DNA of 64,000 nucleotides, from assembly GCF_020169415.1 (NCBI RefSeq), contig NZ_JAIULG010000006.1, positions 57,733 to 121,732 of the forward strand, read 5' to 3'. The stretch comes from Tsukamurella sp. M9C. GTDB lineage: Bacteria; Actinomycetota; Actinomycetes; Mycobacteriales; Mycobacteriaceae. Under the pieces are notes generated by a model. It saw only the letters and a program-made list of their open reading frames with translations. It was not told where the DNA came from and did not search any database. A program made the position numbers and the translations under genes. Within the stretch, counting starts at the first letter, position 1. Every line of letters starts with the position of its first letter. Of the stretch, positions 35,312-42,954 are shown piece after piece.

Positions 35312-36979
35312 TCAGCGTGCGGGCGCGGCCTCGACGCCGCCCTCGTCCGTCCCCTGCGCCGCGGCCGACTCCACGGTGGGGGTCGACTCCACGGCGGGGG
35401 CCGACGCCGTGGGCGTCGGCTCCGACCGCGGGGTCTCCGGCGCGCTCGTGCCGGAGACCTCGACCACGGTCGGCGCATCGGTGGGCGATGCGGGAGCCGC
35501 CGGCTCGGGCGTCGCCGGGCCACTGGGCGCCGGCTCCGTCGTCGATCCCCCGGAGGCGTCGGCCGGTGCGCTCGTCGCGGAGACGGGCGTCGTCGCGGGT
35601 TCGACGGAGACCGGGCGCGCCCCGGACGAGGGGCCGGCCGCCTCGTCCGCGCCGAACGCGGACGAGGTCACCGCGGGCGCCCCCGGCTCCCGGGTGCGCG
35701 CCGCGCCGTCCGATGCGTCGCCGGGCGACGCGACCCCGGCCGTGCCGGCCGGCGCGGCGGTCACTGTCGGGCCGGCGGGCCGGAAGACGTCGGCGACGAC
35801 CTTCTGCACCTGGGTGATCGCGTCCTCGACCGCGATGATCACGATGCGCACCGCGGTCTCGAGGCTGTTCTGCACGAAGTAGACGGCGCGCTCGACCGCG
35901 CTCGGGTTGAGCGCGCGCGGGTCGACGCCGGTGCGCACGATGCTGCCGTCGGCGCGGGTGATCTCGAAGTAGCCGATCACGGGCTCGTGGTCGGACACGG
36001 GATCCGCTCCCGCGACGGGGATCTGCACCCAGCGGACCTTCGCGCCGCCGGTGGTGCCCACGTAGTCGAGGGTGTCGCGGTAGCCCGTATAGCCCTGTTT
36101 GGCGACGAGGGTGTTGGTCACGGAGTCGTAGGTGAAGGGCAGGGCGCCGGGGTCGAACAGGTCGATCCCGCTCCGCGCGACGAGCTGCTGGAACTCCGTG
36201 AGTCCCTGGGCGTCCGGCCTCCCCTTCCCGGCGAAGTACTCGGTGTTGAAGTCGCCCCCGTAGATCACGGGCGCGCCGTCCGCGGCGAACGTGTCGACGA
36301 AGCGGCGCAGCTCCGCGGCCTGCTTCATGCGGATGTCGTGGGTGCGCGAAGCGCGGTCGTTGATCGTGTCGTCGGCCTGGGTGTGCATTGCGACGACCCA
36401 GAACTCCTGGCCGTCCTTCTCGATCCGGGCCATCACCGCGCCCTTGTTCGCGAACATGTCGGGGGCGAGCGGGGCGTAGTTGGTGTAGACGTACTGCTCC
36501 GACTGCGCGATGGGGTACTTGCTCACCACGGCGACGCCGCCGTTGACCGACCAGAGCGCGTCGCTGCAGGCACCGAACACCCCGGCGCAGCTCTCGCCGA
36601 GGCGCGGCGTCTGATAGGTGTAGCCCTGCTCCCGCAGGCCGTCGAGGATCGCGCGGCCGGCGGTGCCGTTCACCTCGCTGAGCAGCAGCACGTCGGCGCC
36701 GCTCGCGGCGAGCTGGTCGACGGACGCCCGCACCCGGGCGTCGGAATCGGCCTGGGTCCCGGAGACCGCGTTGAGGATGTTCGGCAGCTGGTACATGTTC
36801 CAGGCCTGCACCTTGACCTCGACGGGTGCCGCCGGCGCGGGTGCCTGCGCGGGCGCGGGCCGCACCACGGGCGGCACCGCCGTGGTCGCCGCCGCGGCGG
36901 GAGCCGCCGTCATCGCGCTGATCCCCGCGAACGCCATCACCGCGACCGCCGTCGCCCCGAGCCCGCCTCGCCGTGCCAT
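35312..36979 (-). CDS. Secreted sphingomyelinase-like endonuclease/exonuclease/phosphatase-fold protein
   Basis: 555 aa. Sec signal peptide with AAPAAA near residue 30. The EEP catalytic domain covers about 54-340: metal-site Asn61 and Glu102, a His in AMHTQAD, DFN at 243-245 and the SDH signature at 329-331 (Asp330/His331). The opening VKVQAWNMYQLPN and overall motif set resemble bacterial neutral sphingomyelinase/phospholipase C enzymes. Next comes an amphipathic segment (about 355-395) and a long Pro/Ala/Thr/Ser-rich tail of about 150 residues, which may be a wall-spanning or glycosylated region. Likely cleaves a phosphodiester lipid outside the cell. Confidence 0.82.
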   Translation of the reverse strand: MARRGGLGATAVAVMAFAGISAMTAAPAAAATTAVPPVVRPAPAQAPAPAAPVEVKVQAWNMYQLPNILNAVSGTQADSDARVRASVDQLAASGADVLLLSEVNGTAGRAILDGLREQGYTYQTPRLGESCAGVFGACSDALWSVNGGVAVVSKYPIAQSEQYVYTNYAPLAPDMFANKGAVMARIEKDGQEFWVVAMHTQADDTINDRASRTHDIRMKQAAELRRFVDTFAADGAPVIYGGDFNTEYFAGKGRPDAQGLTEFQQLVARSGIDLFDPGALPFTYDSVTNTLVAKQGYTGYRDTLDYVGTTGGAKVRWVQIPVAGADPVSDHEPVIGYFEITRADGSIVRTGVDPRALNPSAVERAVYFVQNSLETAVRIVIIAVEDAITQVQKVVADVFRPAGPTVTAAPAGTAGVASPGDASDGAARTREPGAPAVTSSAFGADEAAGPSSGARPVSVEPATTPVSATSAPADASGGSTTEPAPSGPATPEPAAPASPTDAPTVVEVSGTSAPETPRSEPTPTASAPAVESTPTVESAAAQGTDEGGVEAAPAR

Positions 36980-37077
36980 CGTCCCCGCCTTCGTCCTTGC
37001 GATACCAAGGAGAGATTAAACCGGACGTCGCGCCGATCCGGTGGGCGATCTCGTGCGGCGGCGCGAGCGGCAGCGGG

Positions 37078-37470
37078 CTACTTCCGGCGGGGCCGGTTGC
37101 GGGCCGCGCGCGCCTCGATGACCCGCTGCTCCTCGGCGCGCACCGCTTCGAGGCCGGCGCGCTCGTCGATCAACCACTGCGGCGGATCCGCGAGGAGGGC
37201 TGTGATCTCCTCGGTGGTCAGCGCCTCGCCCACGCCGGCGCGCTGCAGGCCCGAGATCGACACGCCCAAGCGGGCGGCGACGAGGTTCTTCGGGTGCGGC
37301 CCGTTCTTCCGCAGATCCTGCAACCACTGCGGCGGCTCGGCCTGCAGCGCGGCCAGCTCGTCGCGGGTGATCGCCTTCTCCTGGAACTCCGCCGGCGTGG
37401 CGGGCAGGTACACGTCCAGCTTCTTCGCCGCGGTCGCGGGTTTCATGGACTGCGTGTTCGGCCTGCTCAT
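37078..37470 (-). CDS. DUF5997 protein
   Basis: 130 aa. Contains two similar PPQWL motifs (EPPQWLQDLRKNGPHPK and DPPQWLIDERAGLE), suggesting an internal duplication, and a KPATAAKKLDVYLPATPAEFQ start typical of the family. Function unknown. ATG 37470 is chosen because the open frame to 37509 would run into the divergent LysR-domain gene. 29 bp separate the two starts; the pairing is conserved in actinobacteria as far as I recall. Confidence 0.8.
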   Translation of the reverse strand: MSRPNTQSMKPATAAKKLDVYLPATPAEFQEKAITRDELAALQAEPPQWLQDLRKNGPHPKNLVAARLGVSISGLQRAGVGEALTTEEITALLADPPQWLIDERAGLEAVRAEEQRVIEARAARNRPRRK

Positions 37471-37499
37471 GCGGACCAGCCTATCGGTAATCTCATGCC

Positions 37500-38228
37500 G
37501 TGACCTCATCGCTTCCGCCGGGCCTGCGGCTCGGCTACGTCCCCGGCGCCACGCCCGCCAAATGGGCCCGCATCTGGGGCGAGCGGCATCCGGACGTCCG
37601 ACTGGACCTCGTCCCCCTCCCGGCGGCGGACGCGCCGGACGCGGTCCGGGACGGCACCGTCGACCTGGCGCTCCTGCGCCTGCCCGCGGAGACGAGCGGG
37701 CTCGCGACGATCGCGCTGTACGAGGAGCAGGTGGTCGCGGTGGTGCCGAAGGAGCACCACGCCGCGGCCGCCGACGAGCTCGCCGCGGCCGATCTCGACG
37801 GGGAGCCGACCCTTCTCCCCCACGACGAGGCCCTGCACTGGGACGGCGCCCCGGGCGCGCCGGTCGAGCACCGACCGGAGACCACCGAGGCCGCGATCGA
37901 ACTCGTCGCCGCGGGCCTGGGCGTGCTCCTCGTGCCGCAGTCGCTCGCGCGGCTGCACCACCGCAAGGACCTCACGTACCGGCCGGTCATCGACGCACCG
38001 CCCTCCCCCGTCGTGCTCGCGGTCCTCGCGGGCGAGCAACCGGAGGCCGTCGCGGAATTCATCGGCGTGGTGCGCGGCCGGAAGGCGGGCTCGTCCCGGG
38101 GCCGCGCCGAGCCCGCACCCAAGCGCACCGCGCGGGAGAAGACGCTCGCGAAGCAGGCCGCCCGCGCCGCGGCGGGCAAGAAGGCCGCGACCCCGAAGGC
38201 CAAGCCCGGCAAGCGCCCCCGCCGCTGA
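37500..38228 (+). CDS. LysR-type substrate-binding domain protein without HTH
   Basis: 242 aa. The sequence starts directly in the periplasmic-binding-protein fold of LysR regulators (LRLGYVPGATPAKWARIWGERHPDVRLDLV) and lacks any N-terminal winged helix; GTG 37500 is the only early start, since upstream lies the divergent DUF5997 gene. Residues about 205-242 are a Lys/Arg/Ala-rich tail (KTLAKQAARAAAGKK), like histone-like nucleic-acid-binding tails. It may sense a ligand and bind nucleic acid or DUF5997 in a non-classical way; this is inference. Not an obvious pseudogene: the frame is intact and codon use is normal. Confidence 0.82.
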   Translation: MTSSLPPGLRLGYVPGATPAKWARIWGERHPDVRLDLVPLPAADAPDAVRDGTVDLALLRLPAETSGLATIALYEEQVVAVVPKEHHAAAADELAAADLDGEPTLLPHDEALHWDGAPGAPVEHRPETTEAAIELVAAGLGVLLVPQSLARLHHRKDLTYRPVIDAPPSPVVLAVLAGEQPEAVAEFIGVVRGRKAGSSRGRAEPAPKRTAREKTLAKQAARAAAGKKAATPKAKPGKRPRR

Positions 38229-38230
38229 GC

Positions 38231-38800
38231 TCAGCCGAGCGATTCGATCCACTCGTCGACGGCCTGCACCTCGGCCTGACGCGGGAAGACCTTGCGCACC
38301 AGCACGCGGTGCACCTCGGGATCGTGGTCGGCGCAGGCGTCGGCCAGGACCGTGAGGCCGTAGTCGAGATCGCCCGCGTAGCGGACCGTCGACAGGACCA
38401 CCCCACTCGTCGAAATGCCTGCGAGCACCAGGTGATCGGCCTGCAGGCCGCGCAGCACCACGTCGAGATCGCTGCCGCTGAACGCCCCGAACCGGCGCTT
38501 GACCACGACGGGCTCGCCCGGCAGCGGCGCCACCTCGGGGACGATCGCCGTGAGCGGGGAGACCTCGGTCATCGAATCGCCGCCCTCGCGGAGCATGGCG
38601 AAAGCCCGGTTGGTCGGCGGGATCTCGGGATAATCGGGCCGGAAGGCGACGCGCACGTGCACCACCGGCACGCTGTGGTCGCGCGCCGCCGACAGGGCAC
38701 GTGCGGCGGAGGCGAGCGCCGCGGCGCCGGCGCGCTCGGCACCGTCGACGATGCCTCGCTGGTAGTCCATGAGGATCAGAACGGAACGCGATTCGGCCAT
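38231..38800 (-). CDS. Isochorismatase-like hydrolase fold, catalytic Cys missing
   Basis: 189 aa. Asp12 (LMDYQ) and Lys101 (VVVKRRFGAF) of the Asp-Lys-Cys triad are present, with the cis-peptide motif GIST, but the cysteine position is Val134 (GISTSGVVLSTVR). Nicotinamidase/carbamoylhydrolase chemistry therefore seems excluded; isochorismatases such as PhzD also lack Cys and hydrolyse vinyl ethers. Substrate unknown. Only 2 bp separate its stop from that of the LysR-domain gene. Confidence 0.82.
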   Translation of the reverse strand: MAESRSVLILMDYQRGIVDGAERAGAAALASAARALSAARDHSVPVVHVRVAFRPDYPEIPPTNRAFAMLREGGDSMTEVSPLTAIVPEVAPLPGEPVVVKRRFGAFSGSDLDVVLRGLQADHLVLAGISTSGVVLSTVRYAGDLDYGLTVLADACADHDPEVHRVLVRKVFPRQAEVQAVDEWIESLG

Positions 38801-38816
38801 GCGTCCAGGCTAGCGC

Positions 38817-39359
38817 TCAGCGCAGCGCGTCGAGATCCACCCGCACGGCGAACGGTGCCATCGCCTCGAACGCGCCGGTGGCCTCGACGGACTCGTACGC
38901 GCCATCCACCAGCGTGAGGATTTCGAGCCGGACGTCCGCACCGTCGAGGTCGACGATCCAGTAGTGCGGGATCCCGGCCTCGGCGTACTCGTGGCGCTTC
39001 ATCACCAGGTCGGTCCGGCGGGTGCCGGGCGACAGCACTTCGACCACGAGCACCACGTCCGTGCCGGAGATCCTCCTGCTCGCGACCCCGGTCCGGACGA
39101 CGACCACATCAGGGGCGCGCACCGTGGCCGGCGTACGGGCGTCGAGCACCACGTCCACCTCCGGGTAGACGTCGAACTGCTCGGGCGCCGCGGCATCGAG
39201 CGCTGAGAACAGACGCCCACCGGCACGTTGATGTTCCGGCCTCGGCTTCGGCGACACGATCAGGACCCCCTCCTGAAGCTCCGCGTGCGACGACGAGTCC
39301 TCCCCCAAGGCGTCCCACTCCTCCAGCGAGAGGAGGTGTGGGCGGGTCGCTGCGGTCAT
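38817..39359 (-). CDS. Uma2 family restriction-endonuclease-like protein
   Basis: 180 aa PD-(D/E)XK-fold protein. LQEGVLIVSPKPRPEHQ, PDVVVVR and VVEVLSPGTRRTDLVMKRHEYAEAGIPHYW blocks carry the Asp/Glu-x-Lys active-site pattern of Uma2 proteins. Their biological role is unclear. ATG 39359 is chosen on family alignment; an in-frame GTG at 39392, 11 codons upstream, overlaps the oxyR stop as GTGA and has AGGA 6 nt before it, so coupled translation from oxyR is possible. Confidence 0.8.
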   Translation of the reverse strand: MTAATRPHLLSLEEWDALGEDSSSHAELQEGVLIVSPKPRPEHQRAGGRLFSALDAAAPEQFDVYPEVDVVLDARTPATVRAPDVVVVRTGVASRRISGTDVVLVVEVLSPGTRRTDLVMKRHEYAEAGIPHYWIVDLDGADVRLEILTLVDGAYESVEATGAFEAMAPFAVRVDLDALR

Positions 39360-39388
39360 GGCGCCATCGTACGCCCGGTTCGGCCAGG

Positions 39389-40309
39389 TCACACGGTAGA
39401 TCCTGCGGCCGCGCGGGCGATCTCGGCGAGGCGGGCGAAGCCCTCCGTCTTCGCGCTGGACGCTCGGTAGGCGAGGCCGATCCGGCGGCCCGGCGCCGGC
39501 GCCGCGAACCGTGCGGTCGCCAGATCCGTGCCGCGCAGTTCGACGGCGACCGCGGGCTCGGGCAGCAGGGTGACCCCTAAGCCGCCTGAGACGCACTGCA
39601 CGATCGTCGCGAGCGAGGCCGCCCGGGTGTCGCCCATGACGCCGACGCCCGCCTCGGCCTGGCGGCACAGGTCGAGCGCCTGGTCGCGGAGGCAGTGTCC
39701 CTCGTCGAGCAGCAACAGCTGCAGCCCGGACAGGTCGTCCGCGGTCAGGTCGTCGCGGCCGGCGAGCGGGTGACCGGGCGGCACCACGAGGACGAACTCC
39801 TCGTCGTAGAGCGGGATCTCGGCGACCGACGAGCTGTGCACCGGCAGCGCGAGCACGGCCACGTCGATCCGGCCGGAGCGCAGCGCGTCGAGCAGGCGGG
39901 CCGTCTGGTCCTCGACGACGGTGACCGCCAGATCGTCGACCTCGGCGCGCAGCTGCGGCAGGAGACGAGGCAGTCGATACGGCGCGACCGTCGGGATCAT
40001 GCCGAGCCGGAGCGTCCCCCGCAGCTCGCCGGTGAGGCCGGCCGCCGAGCTCACCAGCTCCGCCGCGGACGCCACGATGACGGAGGCCTGTTCCAGCAGG
40101 GCCATTCCCGCCTCCGTGATGAGCACTTTGCGCGTGCTGCGCTCCACCAGCTGTACGCCGAGCCCGGTCTCGAGCGAGGCCAGCGCCTGCGACAGCGACG
40201 GCTGGCTCACGCCGAGCGATGTCGCCGCGGTGCCGAAGTGGCGCGAGCGTGCCACTGCGACGAAGGCGCGCAGCTGCGCGAGGGTCGGCTGATAAGGCTG
40301 ATCGGACAT
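39389..40309 (-). CDS. oxyR: Hydrogen-peroxide sensor OxyR
   Basis: 306 aa LysR-type regulator. N-terminal HTH (AATSLGVSQPSLSQALASLE) and a substrate-binding domain with the redox pair in DEGHCLRDQALDLC, the two OxyR cysteines that form a disulfide with H2O2. ATG 40309 is chosen over the longer frame to 40405, which is intergenic. Divergent from ahpCD, the classic arrangement; it should activate ahpC under peroxide stress. A Uma2 gene follows on the same strand. Confidence 0.93.
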   Translation of the reverse strand: MSDQPYQPTLAQLRAFVAVARSRHFGTAATSLGVSQPSLSQALASLETGLGVQLVERSTRKVLITEAGMALLEQASVIVASAAELVSSAAGLTGELRGTLRLGMIPTVAPYRLPRLLPQLRAEVDDLAVTVVEDQTARLLDALRSGRIDVAVLALPVHSSSVAEIPLYDEEFVLVVPPGHPLAGRDDLTADDLSGLQLLLLDEGHCLRDQALDLCRQAEAGVGVMGDTRAASLATIVQCVSGGLGVTLLPEPAVAVELRGTDLATARFAAPAPGRRIGLAYRASSAKTEGFARLAEIARAAAGSTV

Positions 40310-40453
40310 ACCTATCAGTCTAGTGCCATCCATCACCTTTGCTTTACAAAGATGTGATTCGCTCGGCACAGTGGTCTCCGAAAGCAACCCCGCCCGCGCG
40401 CCCATACCCCGGGTCGCACCTCGGGCTCATCGATACCCAATGAAGGAGTCATC
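40310..40453. promoter_or_regulatory. oxyR-ahpC divergent control region
   Basis: 144 bp holding both promoters. An imperfect dyad at 40332-40358 (ATCAC-CTTTG-N5-CAAAG-AT-GTGAT) has perfect CTTTG/CAAAG inner and ATCAC/GTGAT outer arms and is the best OxyR-site candidate. The segment CTATCAGTCTAG (40312-40323) beside the oxyR start is a second partial dyad. Confidence 0.5.
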
Positions 40454-41041
40454 TTGCCTCTCTTGACCATCGGCGACCAGTTCCCCGCGTTCAACCTCAC
40501 CGCCGTGATCGGCGGCGACCTGTCGAAGGTCGACGCGCAGCAGCCGGACGACTACTTCACCACCGTCACCAGCGATGACTACGCCGGCAAGTGGAAGATC
40601 GTCTTCTTCTGGCCGAAGGACTTCACCTTCGTCTGCCCCACCGAGATCGCCGCCTTCGGCAAGCTCAACGACGAGTTCGCCGATCGTGACGCCCAGGTGC
40701 TCGGCGCCTCGGTCGACAACGAGTTCGTGCACTTCCAGTGGCGCGCGCAGCACGAGGACCTCAAGACCCTCCCCTTCCCGATGCTCTCGGACCTCAAGCG
40801 CGAGCTGGCGCAGGCCTCGGGCGTGCTCAACGCCGACGGCGTCGCGGACCGCGCGACGTTCATCGTCGACCCCAACAACGAGATCCAGTTCGTCTCCGTG
40901 ACGGCCGGTTCCGTGGGCCGCAACGTCGACGAGGTGCTCCGCGTGCTGGACGCCCTGCAGTCCGACGAGCTCTGCGCCTGCAACTGGAAGAAGGGCGACC
41001 CGACCCTCGACGCCGGCGAGCTGCTGAAGGAGAGCGTCTAA
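40454..41041 (+). CDS. ahpC: Alkyl hydroperoxide reductase AhpC (peroxiredoxin)
   Basis: 195 aa, near-identical in plan to mycobacterial AhpC. Peroxidatic Cys61 in FVCPTE, resolving Cys174 and Cys176 in DELCACNW. Reduces H2O2, organic peroxides and peroxynitrite. Translation starts at TTG 40454: GAAGGAG is 5-6 nt upstream, the conserved protein begins here ([11 protein letters not shown]), and the nearby ATG at 40440 is in another frame. ahpD follows after 4 nt. Confidence 0.96.
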   Translation: MPLLTIGDQFPAFNLTAVIGGDLSKVDAQQPDDYFTTVTSDDYAGKWKIVFFWPKDFTFVCPTEIAAFGKLNDEFADRDAQVLGASVDNEFVHFQWRAQHEDLKTLPFPMLSDLKRELAQASGVLNADGVADRATFIVDPNNEIQFVSVTAGSVGRNVDEVLRVLDALQSDELCACNWKKGDPTLDAGELLKESV

Positions 41042-41045
41042 ACAC

Positions 41046-41585
41046 ATGTCGATCGACAACCTGAAGAACGCGGTCCCCGAGTACGCCAAGGACCTCAAGC
41101 TCAACCTCAGCTCGCTCGCGCGCTCCACCGAGCTCACCGAGCAGCAGCTGTGGGGCACCTTCCTCGCCTCGGCCGCGGCCACCAAGAACGCGACCGTCCT
41201 GCGCGAGATCGCCGAAGACGCCGCCGATACCCTGTCGGCGGAGGCCTACCAGGCCGCCCTCGGTGCCGCCTCCGTCATGGGCATGAACAACGTCGCGTAC
41301 CGGGCGAAGGGCTTCCTCGGCGCCGACTACGCCCAGGTGCGCATGGGCCTGCGGATGAACATCATCGGCAACCCCGGCGTCGACAAGACCGACTTCGAGC
41401 TGTGGAGCCTCGCCGTCTCGGCGATCAACGGCTGCGAGCACTGCGTCGCCGCCCACGACGACGTGGTCCGCAAGGCCGGCCTCACCAAGGAGCAGGCCTT
41501 CGAGGCCGTCAAGGTCGCCGCCACCGTGCAGGGCGTCGCGCAGGCGATCTTCGCCGCCGAGACCCTCGCGACCGCTTCGGTCTAG
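41046..41585 (+). CDS. ahpD: Alkyl hydroperoxide reductase partner AhpD
   Basis: 179 aa all-helical thioredoxin-like adaptor. Active-site Cys130 and Cys133 ([10 protein letters not shown]) with Glu118, His132 and His137, exactly the M. tuberculosis AhpD residues. Passes electrons from lipoamide/dihydrolipoamide succinyltransferase to AhpC. Its Shine-Dalgarno (AAGGAGAG) lies inside the end of ahpC, so the two are coupled. A strong terminator follows at 41603-41645. Confidence 0.96.
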   Translation: MSIDNLKNAVPEYAKDLKLNLSSLARSTELTEQQLWGTFLASAAATKNATVLREIAEDAADTLSAEAYQAALGAASVMGMNNVAYRAKGFLGADYAQVRMGLRMNIIGNPGVDKTDFELWSLAVSAINGCEHCVAAHDDVVRKAGLTKEQAFEAVKVAATVQGVAQAIFAAETLATASV

Positions 41586-41602
41586 CCTCACCGCTTCACA
41601 AC

Positions 41603-41645
41603 ACGACGGTGCCCGCCCCTCCTCGCGAGGGGCGGGCACCGTCGT
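41603..41645. terminator. Terminator after ahpCD
   Basis: Perfect 18-bp stem (41603-41620 with 41628-41645) and 7-nt loop, followed by TCTCGT. Its outer stem (CGACGGTGCCCG / CGGGCACCGTCG) recurs in the hairpin at 43789-43830. Confidence 0.9.
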
Positions 41646-41689
41646 TCTCGTACGCGTAACGAACAGCTCGCGGCCACCGACCTACGGTC

Positions 41690-42397
41690 ATGCGGCAGAA
41701 CCTGGTGGTGGCGCTCCGCGTCGCAGCCCTCATCGTCCTCCTCACCGCGGCGGTCGCTGCGGCGACCGCCGCGCACCCCCGCGATGCCGACCACACGGAG
41801 TTCGCCCACGAACTGGATCGAGGCGCGGTCGTTCAGGTGGCGCTGCCGGATTCCTCGTCGAGCTCGATCGACGACGAGACCGTCTGGACCGCGACGTGGT
41901 CGACGGGGCCGTTCCAATGGCGCCGGGGCCCCATCACCGACCGGCTGCAGACCCCCGTCGCCGAGTTCACAACCGCCATGCGGGCTCGCGGGGTCCGCGT
42001 CACGACGAAGGACGACGACGCCGAGCTGCTCGCCTGGCCCCTGCGCGGACCACCATGGGTCACGACCGTCATCGGGCTGACCATGCTGGCCACGCTCGTC
42101 GCCATGCTGTCCTCACGCCCCATCTACGGCACCCGGTGGGCATGGTTCTGGATGTTCGTCATCGGGCAGCTGGGCGCCCTGCTGTACCTCGTGCTGGAGC
42201 CCGCCCCGCTCTGGCGCCGCGGCACGGGCTCCGCGCACGGCCCGGCCGCCGCGGGCGATCCAGAGGGCGCGGGGCCACGGCCACCACGCTCTCGATGGAA
42301 CGGGCTGCAAGGCGTCGCCTGGTCGATCCTCCTGCTCATGGCCGGCGCGATGGCCTCCTCCGGAATCGGCTGGCTCGCGGCGCGCGTCCTCCCCTGA
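41690..42397 (+). CDS. Hypothetical membrane protein
   Basis: 235 aa, family not recognised. Hydrophobic segment at about 8-28 (signal anchor), a soluble region to about 120 with a Ser-rich stretch, then two central helices (about 124-141 and 150-168) and a final C-terminal helix (about 211-230). ATG 41690 follows the ahpD terminator by 44 bp. Codon use is normal for the window. It ends 19 bp before the stop of the convergent CMD gene. No function can be proposed. Confidence 0.7.
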   Translation: MRQNLVVALRVAALIVLLTAAVAAATAAHPRDADHTEFAHELDRGAVVQVALPDSSSSSIDDETVWTATWSTGPFQWRRGPITDRLQTPVAEFTTAMRARGVRVTTKDDDAELLAWPLRGPPWVTTVIGLTMLATLVAMLSSRPIYGTRWAWFWMFVIGQLGALLYLVLEPAPLWRRGTGSAHGPAAAGDPEGAGPRPPRSRWNGLQGVAWSILLLMAGAMASSGIGWLAARVLP

Positions 42398-42416
42398 ACG
42401 CCCCGGGAGGATTCCG

Positions 42417-42875
42417 TCACGGTCGCCAGGAGCCGGCCTCCTGGCGGGTCGCGTGGTTGACCCGGTTCCAGAGGTTGATCTGCCCGACCGCCAGGACCAG
42501 CGCGGCCAGCTGGTTCGCGTCGAACTCGTCCGCGGCGGCGTCCCACAGCGCGTCCGGCACGGCCTCGGGGTGCCCCGCGAGCGCGGTCAGCTCCTCCGTG
42601 AGCTCGAGCGCGATCCGCTCGGCGTCGGAGAAGTAGGGCGTGTGACGCCAGGCGCCGACGGCGAAGAGCTTGTCGTCGGACGCGCCGTGCTTGCGGGCCA
42701 TCCGCCAGTGCCCGTCGAGGCAGGTGCTGCAGCTGTTGAGCTGACTGGCCCGCATGTTGACCAGCTCCAACAGCTCCGGCGACAGCCCCGAGGCCGCCAC
42801 CGCCTCGCCCAGCTTCGTCAGCGCATCCAGCGCCCCGGGCAGGGCGAAAGCGGGGTTCGTCATCCGTGCGGTCAT
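42417..42875 (-). CDS. Carboxymuconolactone-decarboxylase-like (AhpD-type) protein
   Basis: 152 aa. CSTCLDGH is the CxxC-x3-H redox motif of the AhpD-like CMD superfamily, preceded by LVNMRASQLN. Probably a peroxidase-related or thiol-disulfide protein. ATG 42875 has GAGGAG 6 nt upstream. It is divergent from an ECF sigma gene and preceded by a match to the ECF41 promoter, the typical genomic context for that sigma group, so it is the likely regulon member. Confidence 0.88.
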   Translation of the reverse strand: MTARMTNPAFALPGALDALTKLGEAVAASGLSPELLELVNMRASQLNSCSTCLDGHWRMARKHGASDDKLFAVGAWRHTPYFSDAERIALELTEELTALAGHPEAVPDALWDAAADEFDANQLAALVLAVGQINLWNRVNHATRQEAGSWRP

Positions 42876-42926
42876 GTCGGTCTCCTCTGTCGGTCACACT
42901 CGGGGCGGGCGCCCCGTCATACACCT

Positions 42927-42953
42927 GACGGATCGACGACGGAGGATGTGACA
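42927..42953 (-). promoter_or_regulatory. ECF41-type promoter driving the CMD gene
   Basis: On the minus strand TGTCACA (42953-42947), 16-nt spacer, CGTC (42930-42927). This equals the TGTCACA-N16-CGTC pattern reported for ECF41 sigma factors. The -35 element ends 2 bp from the ATG (42955) of the sigma gene itself. Transcription would start about 45 nt before the CMD start codon. Confidence 0.8.
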
Positions 42954-42954
42954 C

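Noticed and set aside
35312..35780. Repeat array or CRISPR-like region in the low-complexity DNA
   Set aside because: The repetition follows codons for Pro, Ala, Thr and Ser in a secreted protein tail; there are no uniform repeats and spacers.
37500..38228. LysR-domain gene as a pseudogene missing its HTH
   Set aside because: The frame is intact, the start is close to a divergent gene, and the basic C-terminal tail looks purposeful; no HTH remnant is found upstream on either strand.
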